Source of the DNA: Clostridium vitabionis
GTDB taxonomy: Bacteria; Bacillota; Clostridia; Lachnospirales; Lachnospiraceae
NCBI RefSeq assembly: GCF_015351765.1
Contig: NZ_JADKQA010000003.1
Span: forward strand, 225,203 to 289,202
Reading direction: 5' to 3'
Length of the DNA: 64,000 bases
In this document: piece by piece, positions 52,713 to 60,334 of the stretch
How the letters are laid out: every line of letters begins with the position of its first letter
Position numbering within the stretch: position 1 is the stretch's first letter
Notes under the pieces: model-generated
The model's input: only the letters and a program-made list of their open reading frames with translations
The model's database searches: none
What the model was told of the DNA's origin: nothing
Made by a program: the position numbers and the translations under genes

Positions 52713-53121
52713 ATGGTCAGAGAAATCATGAGGGATATATTCTTCCTCGCACAGAAATCGGAGCCGGCGACGGAAGCCGATCTGCAGGTCGCCCGTGATC
52801 TTCTGGATACGCTGTCTGCGCATGCGGAAGAGTGCGTCGGAATGGCGGCAAACATGATCGGCGTAAAGAAGCGGATTATTGTCGTCAATATGGGACTTGT
52901 CAATGTGGCAATGCTGAATCTGTTATTCTGAAGAAAAGTGGTCTATTCGAAACAGAGGAGGGCTGCCTTTCTCTAACCGGAACACGGAAGACAAAGCAAT
53001 TCCGTGAGATTGAACTGGAATACTAGGATCTTGACATAAAAAAGCATGTTCAGAGTTTACCGGCTGGACCGCACAGATCATTCAGCATGAGTGCGATCAT
53101 CTGGAAGGGATTATCATATGA
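52713..53121 (+). pseudogene. Peptide deformylase, multiply disrupted
   Basis: Starts well (MVREIMRDIFFLAQKSEPAT, then GMAANMIGVKKRIIVV, the G-x-G-x-A-A-like motif) with GGGAG before ATG 52713. A frameshift near 52915 interrupts it. The next frame gives KSGLFETEEGCLSL (the EGCLS motif), then an in-frame TAG at 53023. A second frameshift near 53055 leads to WTAQIIQHECDHLEG, the metal-binding HExxH helix. All three zinc/iron-site motifs survive in different frames, so this is a decayed def gene. Confidence 0.85.
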
Positions 53122-53471
53122 CCTCGACGAATCCGATTGACAAATATATTGAAGGACAGAACCCGATTCATAAAGATAATCTTTGTGCTGTGCGGGATGC
53201 GATCCGGAAGGAGCTTCCTGGAGCGGAAGAGCGGATTTCGTGGTCAATGCCCACATGGTGGAAGGGGTATAACCTCATCCATTTCGCGGCGGCGAAGAAG
53301 CATATCGGCATCTATCCGGGAACAGAGGCAGTGGAGCACTTCGCGGACGAATTCACGAAACGCGGACTGAAGTTCAGCAAGGGCTCGATTCAAATTCCGT
53401 ATGGGGAGGATCTTCCACTCGATCTGATCGCGGAGATCGCACGCTGGTGTGGAGAACATAACACGAAATAA
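53118..53471 (+). CDS. DUF1801 (YdhG-like) protein
   Basis: 117 residues. Features of the DUF1801/YdhG fold: a helical N-terminus (NPIDKYIEGQNP, then LCAVRDAIRKELPGAEERISWSMPTW) followed by strands (NLIHFAAAKKHIGIYPG) and a KGSIQIPYGEDLP C-terminal loop. YdhG-type proteins have been called iron chaperones, but the role is poorly defined. The ATG at 53118 follows GGAAGGG and overlaps the end of the deformylase pseudogene. Confidence 0.85.
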   Translation: MTSTNPIDKYIEGQNPIHKDNLCAVRDAIRKELPGAEERISWSMPTWWKGYNLIHFAAAKKHIGIYPGTEAVEHFADEFTKRGLKFSKGSIQIPYGEDLPLDLIAEIARWCGEHNTK

Positions 53472-53599
53472 ACAACAAAGGAGTTCGGCACAATAGTGGC
53501 TTGTTGATCCCGACATTTATCAGGATGAAGAAATAACAGACCTTATTGTCATGACTGAAATCAATTTCTTGAGGCGCATACAAGGAGGCAGCTTTACAG

Positions 53600-54949
53600 A
53601 TGAAAACCTTAACCTGGGAGGACATCAAAGATTTATACAATAAAGCGCGGTATTGCCTGTGTTGCCCTCGGCATGTCTCACAGTGGAGCCGCGATGAAGA
53701 AAATGGAATGTTCTACTTATGGAGTGCCTATCATTATGCGAGGACAACGGAAGACCAGGCAACAGATCATTTGACTTATGCCAGAATTCTTCGGCTTATG
53801 GCCAGTGAGACAGCAATAGATCATTCAGAATATGAACGATATCACAATTTCATCTTACCAGCCTTACAGGAGTACGAGGCAGCCGTAAAATCTGGTCAAA
53901 AGGTGGGCGATAAAGAATTCGATTCTGCAAAGTTTGATAAAGAGCATCTTGGCTATCAATTGAATCATGAATCCTGCTCAGAAGAGAATTGGAATGAAGC
54001 AATAGCTCTGATTGAGAACGGAGATATGATCAATAAGACAGATTTCGGATTCCATGACAGCAAACCTGTAGGATTTGAGCTGATCTCTGATAAACAAGCT
54101 GTGTTGAAACTTAATTATGATAATCTTCTTGCTGTCCTGCGGTTTGAAAATATTGCATACATAGAGATAGCTACAGATCCGGAAACGGATTGGATTTCGG
54201 ATTTTTACTGCTATAAGGTAAAGGACTCCGATCTCGTAACGTTTGATATAGAGTACTACCGTATAATCTGCAGGAAAGTTGTTCTGGAAAAGATCGTTGA
54301 TTTTAATAAATATAAGGATCCCACTCCGGATGCATTCTTCTGGAGTAAGCCCCTTCAGATATGGTGCTGCCAGCAGGCTGTTAACGAAAAATATCTGACA
54401 AACAGGGTAAGGAAGGCGAAAGAGCAAATGAGCTTGAAACCGGCTGAAGTAAGCCGCGTCATCAGGCTTACCAATGAAATATTAGCCGCTGATGGAATTC
54501 AGGAAATTCAAAATCCCGTTATCCGGGGGAAAGCTCTTGAAAAATTCACCTCTGCGGATAATACAACAAGAAAAGAAGCCTATGAAGCAGTAAAAAACAG
54601 ATTCGGGATGGCATCTGTGAAACATCTATTATGGCTGCGATTTACTCAAGATGGTCATCTTGCAACTGTTACTGCTTCTGATGATATAAATTTCGGCAGG
54701 GAAAGTAAGTCATACGATATCATTCACACATGCGGATTGGAATGGGACACCTCATTTATTTTGCTGTTTCCGATTACTCCAATAACCGGGAGGTACCAGT
54801 TGCAGGCAAATGAAAGAGATGAACTTGAAACAGCAGTTGGCAATTATCTGATTGCAAATGGAGTTCCAATAATCGATTACTATTCGCATAATTACAATGA
54901 AAGAGGTAATCAGATTGTAAAGAAGTGGCCGGCACCAGGTCAGGCATAA
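53600..54949 (+). CDS. Unrecognised protein, 449 residues
   Basis: Soluble. N-terminus has CLCCPRHVSQW and a helical block. A middle beta-rich part includes FGFHDSKPVGFELISDKQAVLKL and AYIEIATDPETDWISDFYCYKV. The C-terminus (GMASVKHLLWLRFTQDGHLAT, then TCGLEWDTSFILLFPI and VPIIDYYSHNYNERG) suggests an alpha/beta domain. Start is supported by GGAGG about 12 bases upstream. It ends 50 bases before a WYL regulator in the same direction. AT-richer than its neighbours. I do not know a family for it. Confidence 0.7.
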   Translation: MKTLTWEDIKDLYNKARYCLCCPRHVSQWSRDEENGMFYLWSAYHYARTTEDQATDHLTYARILRLMASETAIDHSEYERYHNFILPALQEYEAAVKSGQKVGDKEFDSAKFDKEHLGYQLNHESCSEENWNEAIALIENGDMINKTDFGFHDSKPVGFELISDKQAVLKLNYDNLLAVLRFENIAYIEIATDPETDWISDFYCYKVKDSDLVTFDIEYYRIICRKVVLEKIVDFNKYKDPTPDAFFWSKPLQIWCCQQAVNEKYLTNRVRKAKEQMSLKPAEVSRVIRLTNEILAADGIQEIQNPVIRGKALEKFTSADNTTRKEAYEAVKNRFGMASVKHLLWLRFTQDGHLATVTASDDINFGRESKSYDIIHTCGLEWDTSFILLFPITPITGRYQLQANERDELETAVGNYLIANGVPIIDYYSHNYNERGNQIVKKWPAPGQA

Positions 54950-54999
54950 CGGTTTATTGCGTAATCGGATTGATTTTTACTGGGGAGGGAATAACAGAA

Positions 55000-55974
55000 A
55001 TGGAGAACAAAAGCAATAAGGGCCGTCTGCTGTTCCTGCTCCGGTATCTGCAGCAGAATACGGACGATCAGCATCTGGTCACGACACCGGCTTTGCTTTC
55101 AGTATTGGAGTCCGCCGGCTATCCGGTTGATCGGAAGACACTCTACGATGATATCAATGTTCTAAAAGAAGATTTTGATATCGATATTATCACGGAGAAG
55201 CACCGCGGAAACGAATACTTCATCGGCGGCAGGGAATTCGAGTTGCCGGAGCTGAAGCTCCTGATCGATGCGGTGGCTTCATCCAGATTTATTTCCGCCA
55301 AGGAGAGCCGGAAGCTGATCGATAAACTGTCCTCACAGGCGAGTATCTGGCAGAAGGGGGATCTGAAGCCGCGGATTACGATCGGCGAGAGGATCAAGGC
55401 GCCGGAGACAAGGATCTATTACACAATTGACAGGCTGAATTCCGCAATCAAGCACAGAAAGCAGGTCCGGTTCCAGTATACGGAATACGATTCCAGGAGA
55501 AGGAAAATCCTCCGGAATGGCGGCGAAGTTTACACGAACAGCCCTTATGACTGCCTCTGGAATGATGATAAGTATTACCTGATCGGGTATTCCGAGAAGC
55601 ATCAGGGCCTTGTGACGTTCCGGATCGACCGGATCGTGAACCTTGAGATTCTGGAAGAGAAGAGCCTGCCGAAGCCGAGGAATTATCGGATCTCGGATTT
55701 TGCGAATAAGGTTTTCAGGATGTATGACGGCACGCTGCAGGAAGTGGAGCTTTTCTGCAAAGAGCCCATGATGAAGCAGCTGGTAGATCACTTCGGTACG
55801 GATTTCGAGGTCCTGCCTGCAGAAGAAGGATATTTTACTGCAAAAATAAAAGTATCCGTGAGCCGTACATTTTTCAGCTGGCTATTTCAATTCGGCAGTG
55901 ATGTACGGATCATCGGACCGGAGCAGGTCAGGGAGCAGTACCGCCGGATGCTGGAGGATGCGCTCCGGGATTGA
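55000..55974 (+). CDS. WYL-domain transcriptional regulator
   Basis: 324 residues: N-terminal winged helix of the DeoR/HTH_11 type (LLFLLRYLQQNTDDQHLVTTPALLSVLESAG), then a WYL domain with YDCLWNDDKYYLIGYSE and VTFRIDRIVNLEI, and a C-terminal WCX extension (FFSWLFQFGSDVRIIGP). WYL domains bind ligands such as nucleotides and control defence, stress or mobile elements. Start at ATG 55000 with GGGAGG at 54983-54988; the longer in-frame start lies before it. The neighbour at 53600 may be its target, by proximity only. Confidence 0.9.
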   Translation: MENKSNKGRLLFLLRYLQQNTDDQHLVTTPALLSVLESAGYPVDRKTLYDDINVLKEDFDIDIITEKHRGNEYFIGGREFELPELKLLIDAVASSRFISAKESRKLIDKLSSQASIWQKGDLKPRITIGERIKAPETRIYYTIDRLNSAIKHRKQVRFQYTEYDSRRRKILRNGGEVYTNSPYDCLWNDDKYYLIGYSEKHQGLVTFRIDRIVNLEILEEKSLPKPRNYRISDFANKVFRMYDGTLQEVELFCKEPMMKQLVDHFGTDFEVLPAEEGYFTAKIKVSVSRTFFSWLFQFGSDVRIIGPEQVREQYRRMLEDALRD

Positions 55975-56003
55975 GGATGAGAAACTGAATGATCCAAGAT
56001 TGT

Positions 56004-56040
56004 ATGAGCTGGGAGTAATATTTCCCAGCTCATTACTTTT
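56004..56040 (+). terminator. Intrinsic terminator after the WYL gene
   Basis: A perfect 11-bp stem (ATGAGCTGGGA 56004-56014 with TCCCAGCTCAT 56023-56033) with an 8-base loop and TACTTTT tail. Confidence 0.85.
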
Positions 56041-56081
56041 CGAACAAATGTTCTTGACACCTGAACCGAATCAAATATAAT
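56041..56081 (+). promoter_or_regulatory. SOS box overlapping the lexA-like promoter
   Basis: CGAACAAATGTTCT (56041-56054) fits the Gram-positive LexA box CGAAC-N4-GTTC. The -35 TTGACA begins at its last base (56054-56059) and TATAAT lies at 56076-56081, a 16-base spacing. LexA binding would block the polymerase, giving autoregulation. Confidence 0.88.
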
Positions 56082-56130
56082 GAAAATCAGGAAGCGAAGC
56101 AGACTGCTTCCTTTAGAAAGGAGCGGCGTT

Positions 56131-56733
56131 ATGAGACATAAATCCGAAATCATCATGCAGTCGATCAAGGATTATGCTGAGAATTTCTATTTAAGCCGCC
56201 GCCGTTCTCCGTCCACGACGGAAATCGCTGATGCAGTCGGAATTGCCCGCGGAACTGCTTACAAGTATCTGGTCGCCATGAAGGATAAGGGGCTGATCCG
56301 GTATGATGGGAAGCAGATCATCACGGACAGGACTGAAAAGACGAACATGGAGCTGACAAATGTGGCAGTCCTCGGATCTGTTTCCTGCGGCAGACCTCTC
56401 CTGGAAGAGGAGCAGATCGAGGAATATGTGCAGCTGCCGGTCTCCCTGTTTGGCAGAGGAAGCTTCTATATCGTAAGAGCAAACGGTACGTCTATGATCG
56501 ATGCCGGTATCAGTGACGGGGATCTCGTCCTGATCCGGCAGACAAAGGATGCCGAAGATGGGGATATCGTTGTTGCTCTTGTCGATAATGAGAACACGCT
56601 GAAGCGGTTTTATCGGGATCAGGAGAACCATTGTATAAGGCTTCACCCGGAGAATAAGAGCATGAAGGACCTGCTCGTCACGGAGTGTGAGATCCAGGGG
56701 GTAGCCGTCGATGTGATCAAGGCTTTAGGGTAA
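56131..56733 (+). CDS. lexA: LexA-type self-cleaving repressor
   Basis: 200 residues. N-terminal winged helix (RRRSPSTTEIADAVGIARGTAYKYLVAM) and a C-terminal S24 peptidase with the catalytic serine in NGTSMIDAGISDGD and lysine in DNENTLKRFY. The usual Ala-Gly cleavage bond is Cys-Gly here (LGSVSCGRP). ATG at 56131 with AAAGGAG upstream. It is controlled by its own SOS box. Because it sits in accessory DNA and has a noncanonical cleavage site, it may be a second LexA or an ICE/phage-type repressor rather than the housekeeping copy. Confidence 0.88.
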   Translation: MRHKSEIIMQSIKDYAENFYLSRRRSPSTTEIADAVGIARGTAYKYLVAMKDKGLIRYDGKQIITDRTEKTNMELTNVAVLGSVSCGRPLLEEEQIEEYVQLPVSLFGRGSFYIVRANGTSMIDAGISDGDLVLIRQTKDAEDGDIVVALVDNENTLKRFYRDQENHCIRLHPENKSMKDLLVTECEIQGVAVDVIKALG

Positions 56734-56885
56734 GCCGCTGACCATATCTGCCGTTCCGCATTGTGTGGTGTTTGGCAGCACGTCGGAAAAGCCGGTGCGG
56801 AAGAATTCAGGAGGGAGTTCTTTCCCTTTCTTCTTTCTGGAAGTAACGTTGGTTTTGGATCGTAAATCGGAGGGAAGATCTTATT

Positions 56886-57206
56886 ATGAGGGAGACGGAA
56901 TCCAGAATGGGCTACATTGCCAGCTGCTGTTATTGTGGCTCATTTCTGCAGGAAACCAGGGGAGAATGCTGCACGAGGGTAATCTGCCCGAAGTGCGGCC
57001 GGCAGATGGTTGTGATCATTAAGAAGGGCAAGGTGACAACGTTTATGGACCGGAGAAACGGGACGAGGGACGAGGCGGATCCGGAGCAGGAGAAGAAACA
57101 GTGCCAGCGGCTGATCCATTATGAGCGGATCAGCAGAAGCGGCATCGGCGACCATGCGGTTTCGATGGTGGCTGAGAAGACGCAGGAATATGGAAAGAGG
57201 TCCTGA
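56886..57206 (+). CDS. Small zinc-ribbon protein, 106 residues
   Basis: Two CxxC pairs (CCYCGSF and CPKCGRQM, with CC between) form a short zinc ribbon at residues 14-40, followed by a charged helical tail (EADPEQEKKQCQRLIHYERISR). GGAGGGAAG precedes the start. It lies in the transcript started by the SOS promoter upstream, so it could be damage-inducible. No family is recognised. Confidence 0.6.
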   Translation: MRETESRMGYIASCCYCGSFLQETRGECCTRVICPKCGRQMVVIIKKGKVTTFMDRRNGTRDEADPEQEKKQCQRLIHYERISRSGIGDHAVSMVAEKTQEYGKRS

Positions 57207-57300
57207 GCTAAGGACCGTAGAATACCTGCATCCTGAGGACAGGAGGTTCCTGGGATAAGGCATTAAGCATTTAGGCAGTTAAGACAATTTCATAGAGTGA

Positions 57301-57489
57301 GATTTCCTGCGGGCGCTGCTGAACCGGCCGCCGTTCTCTGAGAAAGAGCTGCAGCTTTTTGAAAAGTGCGGTACAGAGGCATCCGGCGTGAAAGGACGAT
57401 ACGGACGAGCAGGGCGCAGGAAATCAGGAGTTTGCCAAGAGCTGAACTATACGGTTGGGCATATCGATGTGCCAGGGCTGAGCGCGTAG
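57301..57489 (+). other. Coding-like remnant without start
   Basis: One + frame reads DFLRALLNRPPFSEKELQLF, then EKCGTEASGVK and an end in HIDVPGLSA with a stop at 57487-57489. It is preceded directly by TGA (57298-57300) and has no start codon. It looks like the tail of a lost gene. The rest of 57207-57709 shows only the terminator hairpin below. Confidence 0.3.
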
Positions 57490-57529
57490 AGAAAATGAAG
57501 CGCCAGCTGTACGACTTAAAAATGTAAAG

Positions 57530-57616
57530 AGGAGCCTGCAAAACGGAAGCTGACCTGAAGAGATGTTACGGACATCTTCGGGCTTCATGCAGATGCGTTT
57601 TGCAGGTTCCTTTTTT
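57530..57616 (+). terminator. Long terminator hairpin before the XRE gene
   Basis: A 16-bp outer stem (57530-57545 with 57596-57611, one G-U pair) encloses an inner AGATGT/ACATCT stem. TTTTTT follows at 57611-57616. Confidence 0.7.
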
Positions 57617-57709
57617 GTACCCATTTTTCGGGGAAAATCTCGCTCTCTGGTATTCCTGCACTCTTTTCCGGAAGGCTTCCGTTCTGGAAGGCACCGGAAA
57701 GGTGCAGAG

Positions 57710-58063
57710 ATGAATCAGAAGAATACAGAAATCGATACAAGTACCATGGGCGGGAGAATCCGGGCACTGCGACTGCAGAAGGGATGGTCCCAGGAGGAGC
57801 TGGGATTCCGGATCGGGGTGAATAACAAGTCCGTTATTTCCTTTTATGAGAACAACAGCAGGGCGGTAAGTCTGCCTGTTCTGCAGATGCTGTCCAGAGA
57901 ATTCGGGACAACGCTGGACTATCTTGTGAATGGCACGGAGCCGGCACTGAACGAGATGGATCCGGACATCCTGATGGCAATCAAACTGCTGAAAGACCTG
58001 AAGACAGAGAAGGGAAGAAAAGTGGCGATCGAGCATATACGGTTGGTGGGGATGCTGGAATGA
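57710..58063 (+). CDS. XRE-family regulator, 117 residues
   Basis: Classic Cro/CI helix-turn-helix (GGRIRALRLQKGWSQEELGFRIGVNNKSVISFYE), then TTLDYLVNG and a helical C-terminus (ILMAIKLLKDLKTEKGRKVAIEHIR) of the SinR-like type. ATG at 57710 with GGAAAGG upstream; the longer in-frame start would run through the terminator and is rejected. It ends 4 bases from the converging fic gene. It may regulate the element's excision genes, by location only. Confidence 0.88.
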   Translation: MNQKNTEIDTSTMGGRIRALRLQKGWSQEELGFRIGVNNKSVISFYENNSRAVSLPVLQMLSREFGTTLDYLVNGTEPALNEMDPDILMAIKLLKDLKTEKGRKVAIEHIRLVGMLE

Positions 58064-58067
58064 TATT

Positions 58068-58640
58068 TCATCGTATTACTGCCTTACTCATCAAGTGGGT
58101 TAGCCTGTCATATTTCAGCACAAATGAATCTCTGCTGGCTTCTACCATCTCTTCTTCACCGATGGATGAATAGTTGATTTCGTGGTCGGCGTGAATGGCA
58201 AGTTCGCGGAAGAATTCCCGCTGGGTGCGCCCGTTCCCTTCGCGAAAAGGATGGAGCGCATTTATCTCACCGAAATAATATACGACTCGTTGAATGAACT
58301 CGTCTTTCGATAGACCTGTCAGTAGAGATTCACGCTTTAATTTTGAAAAAATCATGCTGGCCTGATCTGAGAGAAAGGCAGCTCTACAGAACATGTCTGA
58401 TTTTGCTATGTCCACGGTCCTTTCTTTCCCTGCCCAGAGATAAAGATCCTGAAACAGGAATTTATGGATGCGTTTCAGGTGATTGTAATCAAACTTACCC
58501 TTGATAGGCTCTTGTTCGAGCTGCAATAGTCGCCTGGCTGTCAGATCTCTTTCTGCATCATGAAGAATATCGGGATCGTGTATATCCAGCTTGTTAATCA
58601 GAACATCAGTACCTGGATAGCAGTAAATGGAATCAGGCAT
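58068..58640 (-). CDS. fic: Fic-domain toxin
   Basis: 190-residue Fic protein that would transfer AMP or a related group to target proteins. The core HPFREGNGRTQREF matches the active-site motif HPFx[D/E]GNGRxxR. The N-terminal part (DLTARRLLQLEQEPIKGKFDYNHLKRIHKFLFQDLYLWAGKER) is the usual class I layout. It has no (S/T)xxxE(G/N) inhibitory helix within itself, consistent with class I Fic toxins restrained by a separate antitoxin. Its start overlaps the end of the upstream antitoxin gene by 8 bases. Confidence 0.92.
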   Translation of the reverse strand: MPDSIYCYPGTDVLINKLDIHDPDILHDAERDLTARRLLQLEQEPIKGKFDYNHLKRIHKFLFQDLYLWAGKERTVDIAKSDMFCRAAFLSDQASMIFSKLKRESLLTGLSKDEFIQRVVYYFGEINALHPFREGNGRTQREFFRELAIHADHEINYSSIGEEEMVEASRDSFVLKYDRLTHLMSKAVIR

Positions 58641-58977
58641 GCTGCTTCTCCTTTAATCGATACATATTTTTCAGGTCTTCGATTTCCTGTTCCTGTTCGG
58701 ATGGCGTTTTTCTGGAGAATTTTTCCAGGGACTGAAGTCCTTCCTGATCAAGAGGCATATTTTCCATAGACATGCTGGCGGCTACATCAAGTGTTCTTGT
58801 GGATGGAGCAGTCTCTGCCGGCAGTGCGACATCGAAAGGAATCCTTTTCTGCAGAATAATTTGTTTTATGGTCATGTTAAGAACTGCTGAAAGATTGGTG
58901 CCAAGGGCTTTCAAGATTTCACTGGCTTCCTTTTTGTCTTCTTCATCGGTTCTGATCTGGATATATGTACTTGCCAT
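58633..58977 (-). CDS. RelB/DinJ-like antitoxin of the Fic toxin
   Basis: 114 residues from the ATG at 58977 (AAGGAGGTGATT upstream). The N-terminus is a RelB/DinJ ribbon-helix-helix (STYIQIRTDEEDKKEASEILKALGTNLSAVLNMTIKQI) that should bind the operator. The C-terminal half (ETAPSTRTLDVAASMSMENM) holds SMSMEN, which fits the Fic-inhibitory pattern (S/T)xxxE(G/N). Normally RelB/DinJ partners with RelE/YafQ RNases; here the cognate toxin is Fic. The two genes overlap and are co-transcribed. Confidence 0.85.
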   Translation of the reverse strand: MASTYIQIRTDEEDKKEASEILKALGTNLSAVLNMTIKQIILQKRIPFDVALPAETAPSTRTLDVAASMSMENMPLDQEGLQSLEKFSRKTPSEQEQEIEDLKNMYRLKEKQHA

Positions 58978-59186
58978 GTAATCACCTCCTTCAAAAATTA
59001 TACCACAATACAGTGACAATACATATACAAAATATGAAATATGGGGATTGAGAAAATGGGAAAATGGGACGCTTTTTAGAAGATGCTTTCAGTTGATAAA
59101 CATAAAAGTCCCCACATTATTTATTCGTAAATCGGCGAAAACACAAAATGCCGCAATATAACTAAATCTAATTTGAGGCAGGAGAT

Positions 59187-59315
59187 ATGTCAGATATAGC
59201 AGCACTCCCCAAGGATCAGAAGATTTTTCCATTAAATCTTCTGATCTCGGAAGTTTACAGCTTTGCTAACTCGGTTTACAGATACGGTAACGAGAAAAAC
59301 GTTCGGATAATCTAA
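59187..59315 (+). CDS. Small ORF, 42 residues, containing a 13-bp perfect inverted repeat
   Basis: ATG at 59187 after GGAG. It encodes SDIAALPKDQKIFPLNLLISEVYSF and a short basic end. Low confidence as a gene: bases 59214-59226 and 59234-59246 form a perfect 13-bp inverted repeat with a 7-base loop inside it, so the region may instead be a protein- or recombination-site. The flanking 59020-59186 and 59316-59389 show nothing else. Confidence 0.35.
   Translation: MSDIAALPKDQKIFPLNLLISEVYSFANSVYRYGNEKNVRII
59214..59246. repeat. Perfect 13-bp inverted repeat upstream of the excision module
   Basis: GATCAGAAGATTT (59214-59226) and its exact reverse complement (59234-59246) with a 7-base spacer lie about 145 bases before the sigma-like gene. 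There is no U-tract after it, so it is not a terminator. Confidence 0.7.
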
Positions 59316-59389
59316 GATAAATCCTGTCAGACAGATACAAAAGCAGCGCTGCTTCAGTATCCACACGCATCACAGAAAGGAGTGACCGG

Positions 59390-59980
59390 ATGGAGACTGA
59401 AGTGATTTATCAGAACCAGTTCCAGAAAGAATATTTCCTGGCGGATTCCAGGGGGAAAATTGACATCATTCTTTCTAATTATGTCACATTCCAGCATCAG
59501 CTGAGCGGCATCGAGAAAGGAATCAAGCTGGACATCAAGGTGGATCAGGATTTCCGCTTCCGGAAAGAGAGGGGAGATCTTGGTGTCAGGGTCCGGACCT
59601 CAGGCTACTCAGATCCGACTGCCAGAGAGGCAATCAGAAATGTAGAGCTTGACCGGGCCTTCGATGAAAACGATCTTGAAGGGGAGCTGGAGAAGACCAG
59701 CGAGCCCGATGTTTTCCGAGGGCAGATCCGGATGCTGCATTCCATGGAGGAGGATTTTCTGATCATCCAGGCAGTCATAGAAATGCTGACGCTGCAGGAT
59801 GGAAATACGCTGAAGGATTATTTCGCCTGTCAGCGGAACCAGATCTGTCTCCAGAATGTGGCAGATGACAAGGATATCAATGTAAAGACGATTTACCAGA
59901 AGGTATGGCGGGTCAAGAGCAAGATCCGCATGAATGCGATGGAAAAGTTCGAGCGTAAGTATGGGAGGAGAACAGCATGA
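59390..59980 (+). CDS. ICE sigma-like/regulatory protein, 196 residues
   Basis: Protein of the type placed before excisionase and integrase in Tn916-like elements. C-terminal part (NTLKDYFACQRNQICLQNVADDKDINVKTIYQKVWRVKSKIRMNAMEKF) resembles a sigma-70 region 4 helix-turn-helix. The N-terminus is variable and acidic (ELDRAFDENDLEGELEKTSE). GGAGTGACCGG precedes the start. Its stop overlaps the excisionase start by 4 bases. Probably tunes excision, inferred from position. Confidence 0.7.
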   Translation: METEVIYQNQFQKEYFLADSRGKIDIILSNYVTFQHQLSGIEKGIKLDIKVDQDFRFRKERGDLGVRVRTSGYSDPTAREAIRNVELDRAFDENDLEGELEKTSEPDVFRGQIRMLHSMEEDFLIIQAVIEMLTLQDGNTLKDYFACQRNQICLQNVADDKDINVKTIYQKVWRVKSKIRMNAMEKFERKYGRRTA

Positions 59981-60183
59981 GAGCACGGAAGAGAGTGGAG
60001 ATTACCAGAGCACAGGGAAAGAAGTATGTAAAGTATGATGAGGGTGCAGCCCTCTACAGTATGGGTCTGAATACATTTCAGAGACTGGCGAAGGAAGCCC
60101 AGGCAACAGTCCGGGTCGGGAGATCCGTATGGGTAAATCTGGATCTCTTTGAGAAATACTTCCAGACATTTGCCGAATTCTGA
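59977..60183 (+). CDS. xis: Excisionase-like protein (DUF6462 type)
   Basis: 68 residues, winged-helix-like: KYVKYDEGAALYSMGLNTFQRLAKEAQATVRVGRSVWVNLDLFEKYF. This is the Xis pattern of Tn916/Tn1549-type ICEs, often annotated DUF6462. It overlaps the upstream gene by 4 bases and lies 151 bases from the integrase. Such proteins bend DNA at the element's ends to direct excision. Confidence 0.85.
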   Translation: MRARKRVEITRAQGKKYVKYDEGAALYSMGLNTFQRLAKEAQATVRVGRSVWVNLDLFEKYFQTFAEF

Positions 60184-60250
60184 TCGATGATATCGCATGA
60201 TATCACGTGAAATAGAAATAGTGCACAAAGATTTAAAAAGCTATTGAGTA

Positions 60251-60310
60251 ATGGATCCAGGTCAGCTACACTGACGATAGTGGTATCTCGAGCTGTCCTG
60301 GATTCATCTT
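60251..60310 (+). promoter_or_regulatory. Long imperfect hairpin between xis and int
   Basis: A 17-bp stem with one G-U pair and one mismatch (60251-60267 with 60291-60307) encloses a 23-base loop. It is followed by TCTTTGTTTATT. It could be a rho-independent terminator that attenuates int, or a site bound by Int/Xis. Confidence 0.55.
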
Positions 60311-60334
60311 TGTTTATTAGGAGGAGATGAATGC

